64,000 nt of DNA from Inia geoffrensis (lineage: Eukaryota > Chordata > Mammalia > Artiodactyla > Iniidae). The translations under genes and the position numbers were made by a program. The notes below the pieces were generated by a model. It was not told where the DNA came from, made no database searches, and was given only the letters and a program-made list of their open reading frames with translations. Positions 46,781 to 64,000 of the stretch are shown here, one piece after another (position 1 is the stretch's first letter; each line of letters starts with the position of its first letter). Location: contig CM070904.1 in the NCBI GenBank assembly GCA_036417435.1, positions 132,494,695 to 132,558,694 of the forward strand, given 5' to 3'.

Positions 46781-49700
46781 GGTGGCAGGTGTGGGTGCAT
46801 CGTCAGGCACGAGTGTAAGCAGCTGAGACAGCTGATGTACGTGTACACACATACTCAGTGCATTTTTCTGATTTGGGACTCTCTAGGTTGTAATCCCTAA
46901 CACTTGCTAAAGTAAGAAATTCTGAAATGGTGCTGTATGCCAGGCGTGTGCCGAGTGGGTCTCCAGCACTGATTTTCAGTGAGCCCTGAGCCCAGACAAA
47001 TGTCACCTCCCCTCGACGGGACTTGGCCTCCTCGCAGGTGAGAAGAGGGCTGATGGCGGCCCTCCTGACAATCCCACCGGCCTGCCTGATGCAGCCGGCA
47101 GCATCGCCCCACCCAGGACCCTCGTGCCGGAGGGAAGCTGCAAGCGCATCACCAGTTACTAGGCCCCGCAAAGGAAATGGGAAACTGGCCTCTTACATTT
47201 TATTTGTAGAATGACATTTTAAGGAACAGCTTAGCCTGAAAATAATAAGATGTGCGTATTTGCTGGAGGCCTTCTCTCAAACCACTGCTTTAAGGTGAGT
47301 GTGTCCATGGGGTCCCCTGTGGCCTTCTGCAGGGCAACCGAGGGCAGAGAGGGGTGGGCTGGGAGCTTCCCAGGGTAGCAGACCACTGATCGTCCGCTCA
47401 CAAGGAAGCGAATGCGCCGATCCCCGAGAGAAGAGGTGGCCGAGTGCAGCCCTCCAAGTGGGAAAGTGGGGAGGAGATGGCTGTAGGGACGAGCAGCGTG
47501 TGTCCCTGAGCCTCTGCGCCCCTGGGGCTCATGCTGGGGGTGGAGCTCAGGTGGGCAGAGCCGTGCAAGCCACATGTGCAGCTGCGGCCCGTTGCCCTCC
47601 TGAGGCCTCCTCTGGGCCCGCTCCTGGGGCCTCTGCTCCGGACACCACACTGTGCCCGCCCCTCAGTCCTTAGCTCGCCGGCCGGGCCACACCTGCGGCC
47701 AGGTTGCCACGGTTAAAAGCTGGGCTGGGCGTCCGCTAAGGGGCAGGCTGGGCGACGGGGCGGATGTCGCTGACGAGCCAGTTCCCGCTCCAACCAGCCA
47801 GGGCCGCTCCGGGAAGGTGGCAGTGGCAGGTGGTGCTATGGGGCACTTACAGCTCCCAGAATTGTTTCTTACAAGCCACCCTATAACCTCAGGTGATCAG
47901 ATTATGGGGCGTACCAACACACCATCTCCAAAACCCACAGTGGAATCTAAATGCAAGAGCTGATTCAGTAGTCTGCTTCAACTTGTAGAAAGAAAGGAAC
48001 TTTCGATTCATCCCCCAACCAGGGCCCTGCACAAAACCCACCACACCTGTGGTCCGCACGCACTGGGGGCACACAGCCTGGCGTGGCCAGCGGGCCGAGG
48101 TGCTGTCTTCGGGGGCTGTGCTCACCCACGCCGGGGCCTCCACCGGAGCCGGGGTTCAGGCCGGGTCGCTGCCCCTGGGTCCCTGCTGCCCCTCCAAGTG
48201 CCCCGGAGGCGTGGTCCACACACACTGGCCCCTGGAAGCTTCACCCACACAGGCCTCCTCCCTCACTGCCGTGCTTTCGGCTGGTCTCGCAGTTAAGCAT
48301 CCCCAGCCGGGAAGAACGCCCGTGAGCTGGAAGCATCAGGCGGAGGATACCAGCTGTGGCGGAACCCTGAATCCAGACCTGGTTTTACAGGAGGTTGTGG
48401 CCTGGGTGGTACCTGACAACACGGTTGCAATAATCACACCATTCTGATCATTGAAAACTTCCTTGTGTTGTACGTTGTGCAAGTTCTTGCTTTGAGGGCC
48501 AGGGCGAGGGCAGGTGTGTCCCCTCTGGGATCTGGGATCTCCGCACACCTGCACGGTGGGCGTGGCCTCTGAGCCTCCCTGCTTTGGGGTCCCCCGCGTC
48601 CTTTCAAGACCCCGTCCTCTCCACCAGGACCGCCTGGCGAGTGTCTGGAGCACCTGCTCGTCCAGCAGCCGAGCTCTGCTGCGAGTCAGAATTAGAACAA
48701 AGACGGTGATGACGGGAACTCAGCGGCCCCGGCCCGGCCGCCCGGATGGCCATGCCACGGCCTGTCGGGACAGAGCTGGGCCTGGCGGCCAGGCTGAAAC
48801 CCGTCCACAGTGGACGCCGTCCCCGCTCCTGCCCCTCTAGGCCCGGCCGCCCTTGCCCACGGCCCCCCTCCCACTCTGGAGCTGCTGCTCCACAGGCCGC
48901 GGGTCTCCTCGCACCCGGCTTGCCCCGCCTCCGCCTGCTGAGGTGGGGACGCTCCTCCCCCTGCCCCTGCGGCCTCCTGGAAGGGGGGGTGGGTGCGTGC
49001 CTACTCCAGACCCTAACGTACCCTTGCCCCCTCCCGCTCCTGCGCTCCAGGTCCCTCCTGTCGCCGCCCAGCAGGCCCCGTGCCCGCCCAGCCTCGCGCC
49101 CCCGCCAGGCACCGTCCTCGGGCCTTCACACAGGTGGCACGGAGGCTCTCAGAGCACGCAGCCCCCCCCACTGCTCCCTTAGTCCCCCAGCACTCGGCAC
49201 CCCTTCCCTTTGCGTGCCCCGGGAACGTATGCCAGAGGCGGTAAGCCTGCCGAGGGGCCCGCGACCCACCCCAGCCTGAGCAGCGGGTCTCTGCAGGGCC
49301 GGGCGGGACCTCTCCCTCCGCCCCACGGGGGTGCTCCCCTGCCCGCCTGCACCCCCAGCTCCTGTTCCCCAGCCAGGTGCTCGGAAGCGCAGTCTTCGCC
49401 GTCTCTTCTCCCCACAACCCTTTCGCTCCCGCACCCAGAACATTCTGTCCCTCCCCCCGCCCAGGCTGTCCTTCCTGGGTTGCCAGTGGCCGCCCAGCTG
49501 CCAGACTGGGAATACTTTCTGGCTTTTTGCAGGAAAATCTGCTAAGGTTGAGGGTCCCGAGCCCCCACCTGGAGCCCGCTCCTCCTGGCGTGCCCACCCT
49601 CCTCCCACGCCAGTGCCCTGAGACCTCGCTGGACCCCCCCGCCCTACTCCCCGCCCCGGCCAGGTGCCCTCATCCTTCTTGGGCTCGACTAGGCGACCCA

Positions 49701-52081
49701 GTGTGGTATCCCCACTCCCGGGACCGAGCCCGTCACCGAGCTGCTGCGAGACTACTGGTGACCGTGCAGGCCAGGCCCTCGAAGGCTCCAGAACTGTCGG
49801 GGTCAGGCAGGCGGGTTCCACCGTCAGGCCTGCTCCTGCGGGCACGTCACCCTCCCCGACACCCCATGCCGGCTCTTCCTCCGGGGCCTGGCCGGGAAGC
49901 TCCCTCACCTGCGGGCAGGTGTGAGCCCCACTCCATCATCACGTGCTCGCCTCACCTGCTCGGGGCCCTGCCACCCACGAGGACGGTACCGCGTGTGCCC
50001 CCATTTAGGCAGGTACAGTGACGGCTTGCTGAACACGGGATTGCGAAACTCTGAGTTTTTAGCTAATATTTTTTTGCTTCTAAAATCACTGCAGAATGTC
50101 CTCAGACAAACTCTCTACATAGGAAAAGACGTGGATGCCCTTAAAGAGATATGGAATTGCCTCTAGCAATTTTCAAGTCAATATCTTCATAGCAGTGAGC
50201 GCCGGGCCCTCGGGGCACAACATTTCTGGAACAGATACGCCATCGTGAATGCAGCCAGGGCCACCAAACTGTACACTCGCACGTGGTTCAAACAATATGT
50301 TTTATATATGTTTTAGCACAACAGGAAAAAAAAGTTAGAAAAACCCAAACCATACCTTATGGAAGAAACAAAAGAGCCTCAACCTTCGTGCCAGGCTGGA
50401 AAGGTCAGGGTGCATGAAGCGAACCTGCCCAGCTGCTCAGTTTGAAGGCAACTCTCACTCACTGAGAGATTAAAGCTTCCACTCTCGAATATCCACCTTC
50501 ACTGCCATCTCTGATAACCTTTGTGATATCGCATTTAAACCCTAACTGCGACCTAAGAGCACGAACAGTCCCAGCTCCAGCTCTGCACTGCCAGGCGGCA
50601 GGTAAGTGAGGGGTTAAGAAAAGTGCATCATTATCTCCTGGCCCGGAGGCCTCAGCCCTCTCAGCAAACTTCAAAGCCGCTGGCCTGGCTGGTTTGAATT
50701 AAGGTTCCCTTTTCTCCTACAAGTCTCCAAGCCCAGGAGAAAGTGCCGCTGCCTCTGGATTTCATTAGGGGCAATTTTCTTATCTCTTCTTCATCTCAGG
50801 CTTGATCTCCTGAAATGCAACGAGGCAGGCGTGGGTCTGAGCACAAGGTGCTGCCTCGAAAGCATGAAGGCACGCATGTCCTGGGGCCCCCAGGGAGCAG
50901 GGTAGAGGAGGGAAAACGGATCCTGACCCTCCTTCCCCCATCCGATCGATGCCCAGGGAACCATAAATTGTAAACTTCAAAGTGCTACTTTACATTAAAA
51001 TCAATAAAAAAAAATCCTGAAACAATTTTCCTTTTCAAAGAGGCTATCTGAGCTTTACAAAGTTCACTTGATAGGGCATCATCGTGTACATGCTTGGCAG
51101 AAGACTAAAACGGAGTGTCAACAGAGACTGAGAGTGAAAGGTCCATCTCAAAGCTGGCGGGGTGGCGGGGTGGGGGGACCTCTAGGACCCGCCTCGCCTG
51201 CCCGCTGGGCCGGGTGGGGGCCTTTCCACCCCAATCAGAGTGCCCAGTGCACACTGAGACAGGCCCTGGGGGCCCATCCAGTCGGAACCTGGCCTGAAGG
51301 AAGAGAGAACCACTGTTTTTACTACTTTAATCCACAGTTTAAAGAAAGCCCCTCCTTCTCTGCCTTCACCAGAATTCAGCAACACTGGGTCCCCCGAGGC
51401 CCCAGAGTTCACTCGGGCTCTATCTATGCCTCTTACATGGAGTCCAGACCCTTTACCTCTGAGGAAGCCCCCTAAGGGGGCCGGTTCTCCTGGGGGAGGT
51501 GACAAAGTGCTGGTGGCCGGAGGGCATCTCAGGACAGGCAGTGACAACCCCGACCAGTGATGGTGGGTTCAGATTCCCTGAAGCTGATACTTAACTATGT
51601 ACATGAGCAGCTTTCAGATGTGGTATCCGTTTGGGGGAGTCCTTCTCCCCTAAATAAGGGAGGGCACATGTCAACATTACATTACATCTGATCAAGAGGA
51701 AGAACAAACAACAAAATTAAACCACTGAGATCAGAGGAAAAAGCGATCCAGGTGATGACCGGGGCAGGCCTTCTAAGGAGGTGAAGGACTCCTATTTGCA
51801 CAGACCAGTTTCATTGTTGAGCTGTTGTTTCTACGAACTAAGCGGTTGGGGAAGAGGCCTCATGTCAGCCGAGCCACCCTTGGGGCCAGGCCTTTGCATC
51901 ACCAGAACCGGACACCCACCCGGAGGCTGGGGACCAGGACCCAGTTTCCAGATGAGGAAAGCAGACGCTGCGAGGGGTCACGTGACCCATGACCTCTGCT
52001 GCCCCCCGCCCCCCAGCATGAGGCAGGGTCCTCGGCCAAACTTTTACGGGTGTGTCCTTTGCTGGAATCTCACCCGCCAGA

Positions 52082-52206
52082 CACGACACACTTGTGCTTA
52101 CACGCACACGTGCACATGCACCCACAGACACACACCAACATAGGCGCACACGTGTCCACACAGAGGTGTGTGCATCACACATACACACACCACACATGCC
52201 TGCATG
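52082..52206. repeat. CA-rich low-complexity stretch
   Basis: Irregular CACA, CACG and CATG repeats in an HDAC4 intron, with no regular period. Confidence 0.8.
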
Positions 52207-53147
52207 CAGGACAACAAGAGCACGTAGTCAAAGAGAAAAAGGGAGAAAAGTCCTCTGGAAACTTCATGGGATTCCAACGCCTGGTGCAGACATGGTGCTT
52301 TTAACAAAGACTGAAGGTCTGTCGGCTTCACCACCAAACAGAACTCCCCTCCTCCCGAGGGCCCCTGGGACTCGCACTTGGGCAGGTGCTGACCCGCAGG
52401 CCACTTGTTCCTTCTCCAGCAGGACAAGGAAACCTAGGCTCTGAGCACCCATTTCTGGCCACAGGAATCCCTTCAATCTGGCCCAGGTCAAAGCAGAAAT
52501 CAGAATTCGATGACAAAGGCAAACACTGTGCTTTACAACATCACCCTGCGGCCCGATTCCACCGGCCCAGCATAACGTGAAGGAACCGGGATGAATGGGG
52601 AGTCGTCTCTCGATTTTTATGTCAGTAAAGGAGGGATATTTATTTCTGTTTCCCATTATCTCGCAAAAGGTTTTTTGGAAGAAAAATTAGGAGATTATGA
52701 GCCCATTCAGATTCGAGCACCCGCTTTTCATTAACCTAACACCTTCCGACACCTTGCCTCGGTCTCCATCACCTTCCTACTGTTAAGACGCGAGACAGAT
52801 TCCTGTTTTTCATTGAATGCACCAGACAGGAAAGCTGCAGACAGGAGGTGAGAAGACAGACTTGAAGATGCCAGCTTTGGCTTAAAGACCAAACTGGGAG
52901 AAGCCCCAGAGCCCGTTCCTCCAAAACACAGAGACAGAAAGGTTGGTCCCTGCAAGGTGCACGCCCACAGCGCTGAGGGCCCCTGCCCGGGGACCGTGTC
53001 AGGTGGGGGGCGGCGGGGGGGGGGCTTGCTCACGAAGGAAGATGAAGGTCAGAGGAAAACAGTAAACCCCGCAAGAGCTGGAGCCACCGCCCGGGAATTC
53101 CCGATTGTCCCCTAAGTGCCCCAGGGCGCAGGAAGCCGGGACTCTTA

Positions 53148-55768
<2,621 letters not shown>

Positions 55769-55856
55769 CCAGTCCACCACGAGGGTCTTGGTCACACTCA
55801 GCCTCTGCTGGAGAAGCTTGGCTGCGACGGCCACGGAGTTGAAGTAGCAGAAGCCC
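55769..55856 (-). CDS. HDAC4: HDAC4 coding exon, residues 810-839 (Phe812, catalytic core)
   Basis: This 88-nt exon supplies the third base of Met810 and 29 codons from Gly811 to Trp839. It reads [19 protein letters not shown] and continues to VVDW. Phe812 is one wall of the substrate tunnel in class IIa HDACs. The acceptor is a CCAG just upstream and the donor is GTGAGT. Compared with the human sequence as I remember it, the segment [10 protein letters not shown] carries a few conservative changes, as expected between mammals. The upstream intron contains a long alternating purine-pyrimidine tract about 165 bp before this acceptor. Confidence 0.97.
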
Positions 55857-57505
55857 CTGGCGGGTGAGAATGAGGAGGAATCGAGGCGAACCCGGGCCCT
55901 CGTTAGCTGTGACTCAACGCGCGATAGAACATTCTAGAATCCCACGGGGGTCTAAGAGGGTGGGGAGAACGCCTGGCTCCGGATCAAGCGGTTTGGAAAC
56001 ATGAACCGATGCTGATCGTTGACACACGCACACACGCACACACGCACACGCACGCGTGCACGCGCGCGCGCACACACACGCATGCACGCACACACACGCA
56101 CACACGCGCACACACGGTCCCTGCGTGCAGGCCGCCAGCGCTCCCAGGGTGAGAGGGTCCATCTCGCTTTATGCCCCCAGGACGTGTCCCAGAACACGCG
56201 CTGACCGACCTGTCAAGAGGCACTGAGGCCCACGGAACACGGAAGTTACTCATCTGGCTTTCTCACCGCGCATCTTTCCAGATTCTAAGATGTATAACAA
56301 TGACTCTAGAGAGTCTCCGAGAGAACGGGAAAATCAAGCTGAGAGGGTGAGCCAAGTAAAAATGAAAACCTCCTAAACCTGAATTTCCCTTTGCCTGAAT
56401 CACCAAAGAAAATGAGAAGCCTGGGTGGGTCTGTTTTTGGGCCGTAGGCTGCCCGGCGGGAGGCCTTGCGTCCCAGCAGCCACCGCCTCTCTAGCCGCGC
56501 TGGCCCCAGGACCGAACTGTGCGGTCTCTAAGAGCCTCCACGGATGTGTCCCTCCATGTTCCGTCTTGGTCCATCCGCGCCCACTCTTCAGAATATCTGA
56601 CAGCTCAGAGTCGAATCAGAAAGGTGACCTCAGCGAAATGCCACAAACAATCAGCGCCCGCCCCTCGGTCCCGTGGACCGTTCCGGGCCAGGGGGTGACC
56701 GCACGGCGGTGATGACAGCTCCCTTTACGGTGAAGGGTCCTTTCCTGAAGCCCGGCCCCGACGCCCTCACTGGGGGTTCGAGGCGGCCGAGGGCTCCACC
56801 GCCCGTTGGCTGAAAGCCAGGCTCCTGGTCCAGCGCTGCCCCCGCGCTTCCTGCTTTTCCCCACGGCTCCGTCTGCACCATCCGTGCTTCACCAGCCGAC
56901 AGACCAGCGCTCATTCCCCCTGCCACCGCCCGTCCCCTCGTCCTGACGACCCACAACACGGTGTCTGCTGTCTCGGGGCCTGCGGGCGAGCCCCCGACAT
57001 CATGCTCGCTGACGGTTTTCTGCGTCCACTCCGCACACAACTGCCCGGGTCAAGTCCTGTGACTGCCCCCAGGCGGCTTCTCCTCGACCAGGATGGACCC
57101 TGAATCCGCACGTCAACCCCGCCACCTCGGCCAGCTTCTCACGTGCACAGTCAGGGGTGTCTACGACCCGAAACACAGGCCAGAGAGCTGACCCCTGTGG
57201 TCATGACCTTGGAACTTCAGCCTCGGGGTGCCAAGCCGTGAACAGGTCAGCTGGAAGGCCACACGTGAGCAGACCTGAGGCCCGACAACGAGACGACTCC
57301 TCTGGACTCGCTTTTGCACACACGGCCTCCCATTCTGCACACCTCCACACGCCGCCCCCTGCACCTCTTCACCGGGACCAACCCTGACCAACTCGAGCTG
57401 CACGTACGGTTACGCCCCGCTGGACTGGCCTCTCGGGGACCGTGCACGGGTAGGCGTGAGAATGCCGCAAGTCCCCTGCCCGAGAGTGACCGTGTGTGTA
57501 CTTAC
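55857..57505 (-). other. HDAC4 intron between residues 810 codon halves
   Basis: A 1649-bp intron that contains the alternating CA/CG tract at 56022-56116. The rest is GC-rich unique sequence with no recognised gene. Confidence 0.85.
56022..56116. repeat. Alternating purine-pyrimidine tract (CA/CG)n
   Basis: About 95 bp of almost perfectly alternating purine and pyrimidine. It includes a core of GCGCGCGC near 56062-56070 within CACACG repeats. Such tracts can adopt Z-DNA. It lies about 165 bp upstream (on the transcript) of the residue 810-839 exon. Confidence 0.9.
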
Positions 57506-57561
57506 ATGGGTGTGCTCTCCTCCGCGTGGTGTCCTGGGGGGCGGACCACGGCAAAGCCATT
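57506..57561 (-). CDS. HDAC4: HDAC4 coding exon, residues 792-810 (catalytic His802-His803)
   Basis: This 56-nt exon encodes NGFAVVRPPGHHAEESTP plus the first two bases of the Met810 codon. The motif PPGHHAEE is the classical HDAC active-site signature. The two histidines are His802 and His803, which act with the zinc ion to activate the water that attacks the acetyl-lysine carbonyl. The acceptor is GTAG and the donor is GTAAGT. The exon is intact. Class IIa enzymes keep these histidines but have low activity on acetyl-lysine because of a Tyr-to-His change encoded further downstream, at 41972-42105. Confidence 0.97.
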
Positions 57562-63884
<6,323 letters not shown>

Positions 63885-63931
63885 CCCGACACCACCGCAG
63901 GGCAGCCTGACAAACACCGATGTTAGCGAGC
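63885..63931 (-). CDS. HDAC4: HDAC4 coding exon, residues 740-755 (structural zinc cysteine)
   Basis: This 47-nt exon is the most 5' HDAC4 exon in the window. It begins after a CAG acceptor with two bases completing the Gly740 codon, and it ends in phase 0 at a GTAAGT donor. It encodes SLTSVFVRLPCGGVG. The Cys in RLPCGG is Cys751, one of the ligands of the structural zinc in the class IIa-specific zinc-binding subdomain. That subdomain is reported to open and close and to help recruit the N-CoR/SMRT-HDAC3 complex. The other ligands (His665, Cys667, Cys669, His675, His678) are in exons beyond the window. Thr743 is Ala in human as I remember it. Identification rests on phase, flanking splice sites and position relative to the later exons. 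Confidence 0.93.
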
Positions 63932-64000
63932 CTGCAGGGAGAAGGAGAGTCGCGGTCAGGTGGGCAGGGTCACCCAGCGCCCCGGCCTGCAGGGAGCACG
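63932..64000 (-). other. Start of an HDAC4 intron cut by the window edge
   Basis: This is intronic sequence upstream of the residue 740 exon. It includes the acceptor CAG and a short pyrimidine stretch. The rest of the intron and all earlier HDAC4 exons lie outside the window. Confidence 0.9.

Overview
The window is mammalian nuclear DNA, almost certainly from a cetacean. The evidence is a set of tRNA-derived CHR-type SINEs (about 2315-2523, 45450-45859 and 18425-18777) whose body matches, from memory, the CHR-1/CHR-2 SINEs abundant in whales and dolphins. Cetartiodactyl-type L1 3' ends, ancient MIR and MLT1 relics and spliced exons are also present. There are no bacterial operons, CRISPR arrays or phage genes. 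Most long open frames are chance frames in GC-rich sequence.

The only protein-coding gene supported is the 3' part of HDAC4 (class IIa histone deacetylase 4) on the minus strand. Eleven coding exons lie between 63931 and 30755, each with a proper AG acceptor and GT donor and with continuous reading phase. They encode residue 740 to the stop. Counting back from the stop with a 1084-residue protein places every known catalytic residue at its published human number: C751, D759, H802/H803, F812, D840/H842, F871, D934, P942/L943 and H976. There is therefore no net length change relative to human over this span. The exons cover most of the deacetylase domain and the C-terminal nuclear export signal. 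The 3' UTR runs from 30754 to a polyadenylation signal at 26153-26158, about 4.6 kb.

Region by region: 1-26134 is intergenic DNA downstream of HDAC4. It holds a 30-bp minisatellite (594-736), a CHR-1 SINE, an old antisense L1 (about 4722-8815) that has received a young L1 fragment, an MLT1-like LTR and a second LTR, an ERV LTR with TATA and poly(A) signals (about 10240-10656), two more MLT1-like LTRs, several MIRs, a CHR-2 SINE and L1 3' ends. The interval 26135-30754 is the HDAC4 3' UTR. From 30755 to 64000 lie HDAC4 exons and introns. The introns contain an old L1 (33560-35900), a nearby inverted duplication (38881-39044 / 40470-40631), a SINE dimer inside a DNA-transposon-like relic (45268-45905), an alternating purine-pyrimidine tract (56022-56116) and a nine-copy 31-bp minisatellite (59133-59413).

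No new biological system was found. The most unusual items are the inverted duplication, which could fold into a long hairpin in the HDAC4 pre-mRNA, the SINE dimer with a single target-site duplication, the intronic minisatellite, and the exceptionally long C/T tract in front of the last exon.
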